From: Paenibacillus sp. FSL H8-0537
GTDB taxonomy: Bacteria; Bacillota; Bacilli; Paenibacillales; Paenibacillaceae
Direction of reading: 5' to 3'
NCBI RefSeq assembly: GCF_038051995.1
Contig: NZ_CP150290.1
Location: forward strand, 2,160,001-2,224,000
DNA: 64,000 bases
Below are positions 45,502 through 53,374 of this stretch, piece by piece; position 1 is the first letter of the stretch, and the number at the start of each line of letters is the position of its first letter. The notes beneath the pieces are model-generated. The model saw nothing but the letters and a program-made list of their open reading frames with translations. It searched no databases and was not told the origin of the DNA. The position numbers were made by a program, and so were the translations under genes.

Positions 45502-46833
45502 ATGCAATTGCTGAAGGGACAAAAGGCAGACGTCACCAAAGGGGGAAGCCTCGGCAAGCTGGCTGTCCAGTTTGGCTGGAAAGCTGGCAGAAGCGAGCTC
45601 GGCATCGATGCTGCGGCGTTTCTGCTGTCAGAGCGCGGCCGCTGCGAGCGGGATGAGGATTTTATTTTTTATGGCAATCCATTAGCGGCGAATGGTGCTG
45701 CTGAGCATAAATCAAGCGGCCAGCAGCTTGGCATGGAAGCAGGCGATCAGGAAGGGATCGAGCTTGTGCTTGGGCATTTGCCGGAGCAAATAGCGAAAGC
45801 TGCTTTTACGGTGACGATATATGATGGCGAGCAGCTCGGGCATGCTTTTCAGGATGTAACGGGGCTATATGTGCGGCTTGTTAACCTAGACACGAAGGAG
45901 GAACTGCTGCGCTACGAGTACGGTGCGGATTTGGTGAAGGAGACGGCGGTTGTAGCGGGGGAGCTGTATCGTCACAATGGCGAGTGGAAGTTTAGCGCGA
46001 TTGGCAGCGGCTTTAACGGCGGGCTTGCCGCATTATGCTTGAATTATGGGCTTGAGCTGGAAGGAAATGCGGCGGCGGGCGATGGTGAGGAATCCCAGGC
46101 TCATGCTCGGGCAGAGGCAACTGCAGCGGCGACATTGGAAGCACCTGTACAAACCGCCTCCCTTAGCAAAATCGATTTCCGCAAAAAGCTCGTGCAATAC
46201 ACTCTGGAGAAAAAGCAGCTGACGAACGTCGTGGCCAGAGTAGGCATCGTGCTGGATATTTCCGGCTCTATGCAGACGCTGTATAAAAACGGCACCGTTC
46301 AGGAAGTCGTGGAGCGGATTTTGGCTGTTGCCTGCAAGTTCGATGACAACGGCACGCTAGACGTGTGGGTGTATGATAATGAATACAGCCGTTTGCCGTC
46401 GGTAACGGAGCGCGATTTTGGACAATATGTCGATAAGCATATTCTAAACAATGACCGCATTCATAAGTTTGGGCGCAATAATGAACCCCCGGTGATGGAG
46501 GATGTGATTCGCAAATATACGGTGGAGGAAAATGATCCTACACCTGTGTTTATCATTTTTATTAACGACGGCGGGGTAGTGAAGTCGATTAAGCATACGA
46601 TTACCCACTCGGCGGTGCAGCCGATTTTCTGGCAGTTTGTCGGCATTGGAAACTCCAATTTTGAAGTATTGAAGCGGCTGGATACGATGGAGGGGAGAAT
46701 CGTAGATAATGCGAGCTTTTTCCATTTGGACGATATTGCGGCAGTGTCGGATGAGGAGTTGTATGATCAACTGCTGAATGAGTTTCCGATGTGGATAAAA
46801 GCAGCGAAGGAACAACGCATTATTCGGTCATAA
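45502..46833 (+). CDS. TerD-vWA fusion protein
   Basis: A 443-residue cytosolic protein. Residues 1-190 are a TerD calcium-binding domain (LLKGQKADVTKGG, LVLGHLPEQI, TGLYVRLVNLDTKEELLRYE, GELYRHNGEWKFSAIGSGFNGGL in order). An Ala-rich linker near 195-225 leads to a von Willebrand A domain from about 245 with the metal site DISGSM (VGIVLDISGSMQTLYK) and a FIIFINDGGV segment, as in TerF/YceC-type proteins. The ter genes give resistance to tellurite, phage and peptides in other bacteria. No terB, terC or other ter genes adjoin it here. The ATG at 45502 follows GAGAGGAAG; upstream codons are not preceded by a site. Confidence 0.82.
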   Translation: MQLLKGQKADVTKGGSLGKLAVQFGWKAGRSELGIDAAAFLLSERGRCERDEDFIFYGNPLAANGAAEHKSSGQQLGMEAGDQEGIELVLGHLPEQIAKAAFTVTIYDGEQLGHAFQDVTGLYVRLVNLDTKEELLRYEYGADLVKETAVVAGELYRHNGEWKFSAIGSGFNGGLAALCLNYGLELEGNAAAGDGEESQAHARAEATAAATLEAPVQTASLSKIDFRKKLVQYTLEKKQLTNVVARVGIVLDISGSMQTLYKNGTVQEVVERILAVACKFDDNGTLDVWVYDNEYSRLPSVTERDFGQYVDKHILNNDRIHKFGRNNEPPVMEDVIRKYTVEENDPTPVFIIFINDGGVVKSIKHTITHSAVQPIFWQFVGIGNSNFEVLKRLDTMEGRIVDNASFFHLDDIAAVSDEELYDQLLNEFPMWIKAAKEQRIIRS

Positions 46834-46852
46834 CCATAAGGTAATCCTGCTC

Positions 46853-46926
46853 TGCTCTGAACCGAGACGAAGCGACTCAAGTGGCGATTGCTGCTGGCTG
46901 GAGCGCCCAGGTTCAGAGCTTTTTGC
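46853..46926 (+). terminator. Probable terminator with long loop
   Basis: gctctgaacc (46853-46862) pairs with ggttcagagc (46911-46920), followed by TTTTTG, with a 48-base loop that holds further pairing. Confidence 0.55.
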
Positions 46927-46984
46927 ATGGGGGAGTTCAAAATAACCGATTTCTATATGAAAATATATCCATTTTATATAGTGC

Positions 46985-47023
46985 TTGGCTTATATTTTAT
47001 GTGCTAAAATGAAAGCGTATACA
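46985..47023 (+). promoter_or_regulatory. Promoter and cre site of the GH74 gene
   Basis: An extended -10 TGCTAAAAT ends at 47010, with a weak TTGGCT at 46985-46990 (14-bp spacing). TGAAAGCGTATACA (47010-47023) matches the CcpA cre consensus TGWAANCGNTNWCA at 13 of 14 positions (only position 10 differs) and lies just after the -10, where CcpA would block initiation in rich sugar. Confidence 0.65.
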
Positions 47024-47103
47024 TTTGGAAGGGAGTGGTTGCTCATCCATATTTATATGTTAAGTGTATGTGTTATATCATTCCAATTGAGGAGGGTATT
47101 CAT

Positions 47104-50052
47104 TTGATCAAACATTCAATGCGCAAGCTGGGCACGCTGGCCCTAGCGATCACAGTAGTAGCCGGCACCGCAATAATCGGAAACCCGCTGCAGGCGCAAG
47201 CTGCACCAAGTGAAGCGTACACGTGGAAAAATGTAGTGACTGGCGGGGGAGGGGGCTTCGTTCCAGGCTTTGTGTTTAATAAAAAAGAGCCTGGACTGCT
47301 CTATGCCCGTACGGATATAGGTGGTGCTTATCGCTACAACGAGTCGACAGGCAGCTGGAAAGCACTGCTTGACCACGTGGGCTGGGATGAGTGGGGGAAG
47401 ACCGGCGTGGATGCGCTGGCAACCGACCCGGTTGATCCGAATCGTCTCTATATTGCGGCTGGCTCCTATACGAATAGTTGGGACCCGAATAATGGCTATA
47501 TTATGCGCTCCATGGATAGAGGAGACACCTGGCAGGAAACGGAGCTGCCCTTCAAGATTGGCGGTAATATGCCGGGGCGCTCTATGGGCGAGCGGCTGAT
47601 GATTGACCCGAATAAAAATAACATTATTTATTTTGGCGCACGCAGCGGCAATGGTCTATGGAAAAGTACAGACTATGGTGTGACTTGGAGCAAAGTGACA
47701 GCATTTCCGAATCCGGGTAATTTTGTCGAGGACCCTACTAATGAATACACGGCGGATATTATGGGACTCGCATGGATTACCTTTGACGAATCGACGGGCT
47801 CTCCGGGAACGGCGACGCAGACGATTTACGTCGGTGTAGCGGATACAGCGAGCAGCATCTATCGCAGTACGAATGGGGGAGTAACCTGGTCTGCTGTCGC
47901 AGGACAGCCGACAGGCTATTTGCCGCATCATGGCGAGCTGGATTCGAATGGGCAGCTGTATGTTACTTATAGCAATGGAACTGGTCCCTATAACGGCTCG
48001 AAGGGCGATGTGTGGAGACTGAATACAGCAACGGGCGTGTGGACGAATATTAGCCCCGTGCCTTCAAGCAGCGGCGATAATTATTTTGGCTATGGCGGCC
48101 TTGCTGTGGATGACCAGAACCCAGGTACGCTGATCGTTGCAACGCTCAATTCCTGGTGGCCGGATGCAAACCTTTATCGCAGTACGGATAGCGGGGCAAC
48201 GTGGAAGCCGATCTGGAAGTTTACGTCTTACCCGAACCGTGATTTTTATTACACGCAGGATATTTCGGCTGCTCCATGGCTCGATTGGGGCGTAAGTTCT
48301 GCACCACCGGAAGTATCGCCTAAGCTTGGCTGGATGATTGGCGATATTGAAATTGATCCTTTTAACTCTGACCGCATGCTTTATGGTACAGGCGCAACTG
48401 TGTACGGCACAACGAATTTGACGGCTTGGGATAGCGGCGGCAAAGTGGCGTTGTCTGTTATGGCCACGGGCATTGAGGAGACATCAATAAATACGCTGGT
48501 TAGCCCGCCGAGCGGTGCTCATCTCCTTAGCGGTATAGGTGATATATCAGGCTTTAGGCATAATGATTTAACAGCAGCGCCTGCAAAAATGTTCACCGGT
48601 CCAAGCAGCACAACAAGCTTAGACTTCGCCGAGCTGAGTCCCTCATTTATCGCACGTGTCGGACATGCAGACAAAGCGAAATATCCGAATGAAAAATCAA
48701 TTGCTCTGTCCTACGATGGCGGATCGAACTGGTTTAGCCCTAATGCAGAGCCATCGTCGACAGCGGGCGGCGGAATGATTGCCGTAGCTGCTGACAATAG
48801 CTCGCTCGTATGGAGCACATCCGATGTCGGCGTTTATTATTCTAAAACGACCGGAAATTCATGGACCGCAAGCACGGGCGTTCCGGCTAAAGCAAGCGTA
48901 GCTGCCGACCGCGTTAACAAAAGCAAATTTTACGCTGTGGCGTCAGGGAAATTCTATGTGAGCACCGATGGCGGTGCGACATTCACAATGACCGCGGCTA
49001 CTGGCCTTCCTGCGCAAGGCAATACGAAATTTAAAGCGCTCCCAGGAGTGGAAGGCGATATTTGGCTGGCTGGCGGCAATGAGGGTAGCGGCGTATATGG
49101 GTTATGGCATTCGACGAACTCGGGAGCATCTTTTACGAAGCTGAGTAACGTCGAGGAGGCAGATGTCGTCGGCTTCGGCAAGGCGGCACCAGGCCAGACC
49201 TATCCTGCGCTTTATGTATCGGCGCAAATCGATCAGGTCAGAGGCTTTTTCCGTTCGGACAATGGCGGCTCAAGCTGGGTAAGAATTAATGATGATCAGC
49301 ATCAATATGCATATACAGGTGAAGCGATTACCGGTGACCCTCGCATCTATGGACGTGTGTATGTCGGCACGAATGGTCGCGGTATCTTTTATGGGGATAC
49401 GGTAAATGGTCCAACACCAACGCCAACGGTAACCCCGACTCCAACAGCGACGCCAACAGCGACGCCAACAGCGACACCAACGCCAACAGCGACACCAACG
49501 CCAACGGCGACACCAACGCCAACGGCGACACCGACGCCAACGGCGACACCAACGCCAACAGCGACACCAACGCCAACAGCGACGCCGTCTCCGGCAGGCA
49601 GCTTTAAAGTGCAGCTGTTTAACGGCGGAACATCGGCAACAGCGAACACGCTTAATCCAAAAATCAAGCTGGTCAATACAGGCACAAGCTCACTGAGTTT
49701 GGCTGATGTGACGCTTCGTTATTATTACACGATTGACGGCGAGCAAGCACAAAGCTTCTGGTGCGACTGGTCGACCGTTGGCAGCGCCAACGTCCATGCT
49801 TCCTTCGTCAAGCTGCCGACGGCTGTAACGGGAGCAGACTACTACGTTGAAATTAACTTTGACAGCGCAGCGGGGTCTGTCGCGGCAGGCCAAAGCATCG
49901 AGCTGCAAACGCGGATTTCGAAAAACAATTGGAGCAATTACACCCAGACGGGCGATTATTCATTCAATTCCAGTGCGACAAGCTACGTAGACTGGGACAA
50001 AGCTACCGGCTATGCAGCGGGCAGCCTGCAATGGGGCGTAGAGCCATCTTAA
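47104..50052 (+). CDS. GH74 xyloglucanase with Thr-Pro linker and CBM3
   Basis: A 982-residue secreted enzyme from TTG 47104, which has GGAGGG 7 bases before it; a GTG frame upstream at 47035 is less likely. A signal peptide (GTLALAITVVAGTAIIGNPLQAQA) precedes a two-domain seven-bladed beta-propeller typical of GH74 with repeated SxDxGxTW-type blades (TDYGVTWSKV, STNGGVTWSAV, STDSGATWKPI). Catalytic Asp candidates are Asp71 in ARTDIGGAY and the Asp near 414 in MIGDIEIDPFNSDR. A (TPTPTA) linker follows at about 770-830, then a family 3 cellulose-binding module to the end. It cuts xyloglucan, bound to cellulose through CBM3. A cre site controls the promoter. Confidence 0.93.
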   Translation: MIKHSMRKLGTLALAITVVAGTAIIGNPLQAQAAPSEAYTWKNVVTGGGGGFVPGFVFNKKEPGLLYARTDIGGAYRYNESTGSWKALLDHVGWDEWGKTGVDALATDPVDPNRLYIAAGSYTNSWDPNNGYIMRSMDRGDTWQETELPFKIGGNMPGRSMGERLMIDPNKNNIIYFGARSGNGLWKSTDYGVTWSKVTAFPNPGNFVEDPTNEYTADIMGLAWITFDESTGSPGTATQTIYVGVADTASSIYRSTNGGVTWSAVAGQPTGYLPHHGELDSNGQLYVTYSNGTGPYNGSKGDVWRLNTATGVWTNISPVPSSSGDNYFGYGGLAVDDQNPGTLIVATLNSWWPDANLYRSTDSGATWKPIWKFTSYPNRDFYYTQDISAAPWLDWGVSSAPPEVSPKLGWMIGDIEIDPFNSDRMLYGTGATVYGTTNLTAWDSGGKVALSVMATGIEETSINTLVSPPSGAHLLSGIGDISGFRHNDLTAAPAKMFTGPSSTTSLDFAELSPSFIARVGHADKAKYPNEKSIALSYDGGSNWFSPNAEPSSTAGGGMIAVAADNSSLVWSTSDVGVYYSKTTGNSWTASTGVPAKASVAADRVNKSKFYAVASGKFYVSTDGGATFTMTAATGLPAQGNTKFKALPGVEGDIWLAGGNEGSGVYGLWHSTNSGASFTKLSNVEEADVVGFGKAAPGQTYPALYVSAQIDQVRGFFRSDNGGSSWVRINDDQHQYAYTGEAITGDPRIYGRVYVGTNGRGIFYGDTVNGPTPTPTVTPTPTATPTATPTATPTPTATPTPTATPTPTATPTPTATPTPTATPTPTATPSPAGSFKVQLFNGGTSATANTLNPKIKLVNTGTSSLSLADVTLRYYYTIDGEQAQSFWCDWSTVGSANVHASFVKLPTAVTGADYYVEINFDSAAGSVAAGQSIELQTRISKNNWSNYTQTGDYSFNSSATSYVDWDKATGYAAGSLQWGVEPS
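49411..49593 (+). repeat. Tandem repeat encoding the Thr-Pro linker
   Basis: About ten units of a 12-18-base motif built from acaccaacgcca and cgacaccaacgc encode TPTPTATPT-type linker sequence. Units differ only at a few third positions, so length variation by slippage is likely between strains. Confidence 0.85.
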
Positions 50053-50065
50053 TTTGAAAAAGAGC

Positions 50066-50107
50066 AAAAGCTCATGCGCCGGATCGTAAGGTGCATGAGC
50101 TTTTTGT
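50066..50107 (+). terminator. Rho-independent terminator between GH74 and GH5 genes
   Basis: aaaagctcatgc pairs with gcatgagctttt around a 16-base loop, followed by a short T-run. The GH5 gene therefore probably has its own promoter in the 75 bp that follow, though no strong one is seen. Confidence 0.75.
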
Positions 50108-50184
50108 ACGGGTGCTGCCGCTGTTTTATAGAAGGATAGCAATTCCATTTCAGATGACAAAAATCCAAAAGGAGACTATAACGT

Positions 50185-52098
50185 ATGAAGCAGCAGCTTA
50201 AACGATTCATGATTTTTTCACTGGCGCTAGCCATGGTGTGCGGGTGGACGACGGCCGATACGAAGGCCAGCGCCGCAGATAGCGATGCTTTCGTTACGAC
50301 AGCAGGAAGCAAGTTTCAACTGGATGGCGAAGACTTTTATTTTGCAGGAACGAATAATTATTATTTCCACTATAAGTCGCAAAAAATGGTCGATGACGTG
50401 TTTGCCGATATGGTGGCGATGAATCTCAAGGTAATCCGGATTTGGGGCTTCCATAATGGACAGCCGCAGGACAATGCCGTCCTGCAGCCAACTCCCGGCG
50501 TGTATGATGAATCGGGCTTTACCAAGCTCGATTATGCAATCTATAAGGCAGGACAGTCGGGCGTTAAGCTGGTTATTCCATTTGTGAACAACTGGGATGA
50601 TTTTGGCGGCATGAATCAATACGTTGCGTGGTTTAATGCCGGCTCGCATGATGCTTTTTATACAAATGCTTCTATTAAACAAGCTTATAAAAACTATGTA
50701 AACTATATGCTAAACCGGGTGAACACGTACACAGGCATTAAATATAAAGATGATCCAGCCATAATGGCATGGGAGCTGGCGAATGAGCCGCGTGCCCAAT
50801 CCGACACAACCGGCAACAAGCTTGTTAATTGGGCGGATGAGATGAGCACCTATGTCAAATCACTTGATGCGAATCATTTGGTCGCTGTAGGCGATGAAGG
50901 CTTTTATAACATTCCGGGGCATTCGGACTGGATGTATGGCGGCGGGGAAGGTGTTGATTGGGAAAGACTGATTGCGCTGCCGAATATTGATTACGGCACA
51001 TTTCACCTATATCCGGATCATTGGAACCGTACAGCGCAGTGGGGCACGCAGTGGATTATTGACCATATCGAGGACGGCAATGCGGCGCAGAAGCCAGTCG
51101 TGCTGGAGGAATTCGGCTATCAAAATCAAGCGACCCGCAATCAGGTTTATGCCGCGTGGCTTGGTGCCGTTGAGCAATATGGCGGTGCGGGCAGCCAGTT
51201 TTGGATTTTAACCGGCATTCAGGATAATGATACGCTGTATCCCGATTATGATGGCTTCCGGGTCGTATATCCAAGCGCGACGGCTACGCTGCTGACTAAT
51301 CACGCCAATGTGATGAATGCCAAGTCGGGCGGCGGCGGAACCGGGCCGATAACGACAGTGCCGGCGGCGCCGCAAGGCGTAACGGCAACAGCGGGAAATG
51401 GCCAGGCGGCGCTTTCCTGGCAGGCGGTCAGCGGAGCGACAAGCTACAACATTAAGCGAGCAGCTTCAAGCACGGGCCCCTTTGCCACAGTAGGCACGAC
51501 AAGCAGCAACAGCTATGTGGATACGGGGCTAGTCAATGGAACGACTTACTACTACGCGGTTAGCGCGGTGAACAGCGTGGGCGAATCCGTGAATTCCTTG
51601 CAGGCAAGCGCAACGCCAACCCTTCCGAGTACGGGAACGGGCGAGCTTAAGGTTCAATACAAGAACGGCGATTCTGCCGCTTTGGACAATCAATTAAAGC
51701 CGCAAATCCGCATTGTTAATTCGGGGACAACGGCTGTGCCGCTTCATGAGCTCACCATTCGCTATTGGTATTCTTCTGATGGGTCGCAGCCGCAAACCTT
51801 TGATTGTGACTTTGCGACAGTTGGCTGCTCCAATCTTAGCAGCAGCATTGCTGCGTCAGGCAAGACGAGCACAAATGCCGACACTTATTTGGAAATAAGC
51901 TTCGGCGCGGGTGCTGGGAACATCACTGCTGGCGGCCATACGGGGGAAATGCAGACGCGTATTCATAAGAACGATTGGACCAACTATATCGAGACTAATG
52001 ACTACTCGTACAATACGGCGAATACGGCCTTTGCAGATGCCAGCCGCGTCACCTTATATCGCAGCGGAGTACTAGTATGGGGAGAGGAGCCGTCGTAA
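50185..52098 (+). CDS. GH5 beta-mannanase with FN3 and CBM3
   Basis: A 637-residue secreted enzyme with AAAGGAG upstream and a signal peptide (FMIFSLALAMVCGWTTADTKASA, read in parts). The GH5 mannanase barrel covers residues 40-380: acid/base Glu201 in WELANEPRAQ, nucleophile Glu309 in VVLEEFGYQ, and HLYPDHW near 274-280. A Gly-rich linker leads to a fibronectin type III domain at about 392-485 and a CBM3 at about 500-637 that shares its layout with the module of the GH74 neighbour. It probably hydrolyses beta-mannan in plant walls. Fold assignment is firm; mannan rather than glucan as substrate is the best motif-based reading. Confidence 0.9.
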   Translation: MKQQLKRFMIFSLALAMVCGWTTADTKASAADSDAFVTTAGSKFQLDGEDFYFAGTNNYYFHYKSQKMVDDVFADMVAMNLKVIRIWGFHNGQPQDNAVLQPTPGVYDESGFTKLDYAIYKAGQSGVKLVIPFVNNWDDFGGMNQYVAWFNAGSHDAFYTNASIKQAYKNYVNYMLNRVNTYTGIKYKDDPAIMAWELANEPRAQSDTTGNKLVNWADEMSTYVKSLDANHLVAVGDEGFYNIPGHSDWMYGGGEGVDWERLIALPNIDYGTFHLYPDHWNRTAQWGTQWIIDHIEDGNAAQKPVVLEEFGYQNQATRNQVYAAWLGAVEQYGGAGSQFWILTGIQDNDTLYPDYDGFRVVYPSATATLLTNHANVMNAKSGGGGTGPITTVPAAPQGVTATAGNGQAALSWQAVSGATSYNIKRAASSTGPFATVGTTSSNSYVDTGLVNGTTYYYAVSAVNSVGESVNSLQASATPTLPSTGTGELKVQYKNGDSAALDNQLKPQIRIVNSGTTAVPLHELTIRYWYSSDGSQPQTFDCDFATVGCSNLSSSIAASGKTSTNADTYLEISFGAGAGNITAGGHTGEMQTRIHKNDWTNYIETNDYSYNTANTAFADASRVTLYRSGVLVWGEEPS

Positions 52099-52113
52099 AA
52101 GCAACTTAGCCCA

Positions 52114-52149
52114 CTACTCTCATCTAGGACTTTAAGCAGGTGAGAGTAG
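52114..52149 (+). other. Stem-loop after the mannanase gene
   Basis: ctactctca (52114-52122) pairs with tgagagtag (52141-52149). There is no T-run directly after, so termination activity is uncertain. Confidence 0.35.
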
Positions 52150-52337
52150 CGGACTACGTTGTTTAGTTCGGTAAAGCATTTAGCCTGAGATTACACTTTA
52201 TTATTTTTGGGTATTGCAATAGCAAATGTAGTGTCAAAGGTATGTTAACAAAAGATTTTCAAATTCCCTTTATATGCAAACTTATTTTCAAAAATAATAA
52301 GTAGAAGGATGCTCGTCGAAGAGTGCTTTTAAACAAA

Positions 52338-52454
52338 CTATTTCCTTCTAATGAATTTATTATATAGGAATAAAATAATTAAAATAACAACTATCCAAAA
52401 GACAACTATCCACGCAACTCCTGATATCATCTTTAAAAACCCTTCTAAACCCAT
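52338..52454 (-). CDS. Small hydrophobic membrane peptide (38 residues)
   Basis: A 38-residue frame with GGAGGTG 7 bases before its ATG on the minus strand. It has an amphipathic start (MGLEGFLKMISG), a hydrophobic helix (AWIVVFWIVVILIILFL) and a basic tail (YNKFIRRK). This resembles small membrane-acting toxins or stress peptides, but no antitoxin RNA is evident and no family is recognised. It sits alone in an AT-rich region. A longer in-frame version to 52529 lacks a ribosome binding site. Confidence 0.5.
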   Translation of the reverse strand: MGLEGFLKMISGVAWIVVFWIVVILIILFLYNKFIRRK

Positions 52455-52529
52455 TTTTACACCTCCATATATAATATATTCTATAATATGAGAATTGAAA
52501 GTGACATTGATATATTTATATTTAATCAT

Positions 52530-53374
52530 TAGTCGTTTCGTTCGTCAAACATTTCAAGTTATTTATCTAAAATGATTTGAAAAGAAAGTGTAAAATATGA
52601 TGTGTAAATAGAAAAAATGAAAACTTCTACTAGTGGAGTTGCTACGCACATCAATCCGAAAATCGAGGACTTCCTTATGTACCATCTACTGGTTAATTCA
52701 TATACACAAAGTCCTCGACGCTTTCTTTTCTTAAAGGTGCTTTAATTTGTCTCATGTTATGGGTCAGTTCCAACCGATGAAAACGATAGGGTGCTTTTTA
52801 TTGTAAATTACTGCAAACCAACTCGAGCTAAACTCTAAGATAGTATTAAATTAAATCGAAGCGCTGATTTGTTAGATTGAATTAGTTGCTCGGGCGTAGC
52901 ATTAAGCAAAATAAGTTTGTTCTTACCATGATAGACTATGCACAGTCGGATATGAGAATAAAAGTTTGAAGAATCTTGTTGCATTTAAGTGAAAAACGAA
53001 CAAACAAGCAGCAACCCCAGTCGTAGGATCAATGCTGAGTGTTTATGAATCAGTGTAGAGAAGCGATAATTCTTTATGAGGTACGATTGTTCACAGGCTG
53101 ATCTGTTCTTAGTACATCAGTCTTCAATTGATTCAGGATTACAACCGTGTTCGCTCATGTGTAGGTAATCATAAGTAGGATTTTCAGTAAGCAATAAGGT
53201 AATATAGCCGAAATATGTTCAGAAAAGGTTCAGAATAGAAGTTATAATAGAAGATATAAACGATAACGATAGCTTGCATGAAAAAGCAGTGCCTGGTGAG
53301 TGCGACTCAGCAGGCTTTTACATCGTATAGACGATACATAAGAGACATCGTAACGCTGCGGGGAGAGACTATGA
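52530..53374. other. AT-rich gene-poor region with decayed coding traces
   Basis: No confident gene is seen. On the minus strand, about 52708-52800 ends in a frame reading KAPYRFHRLELTHNMRQIKAPLRK (in parts) that stops at ...FVYMN, and about 52840-52989 can be read as a 49-residue frame. A stem (tcgaggactt with aagtcctcga, about 52663-52718) follows the first. These look like remnants of a lost gene, possibly a transposase, but I cannot identify them. A promoter for the next gene is expected here but not clear. Confidence 0.4.

Noticed and set aside
49328..49685. Two minus-strand frames of LALVSPLALVS and GVAVGVGVAVG repeat type
   Set aside because: They are the reverse reading of the Thr-Pro linker DNA repeat inside the GH74 gene.
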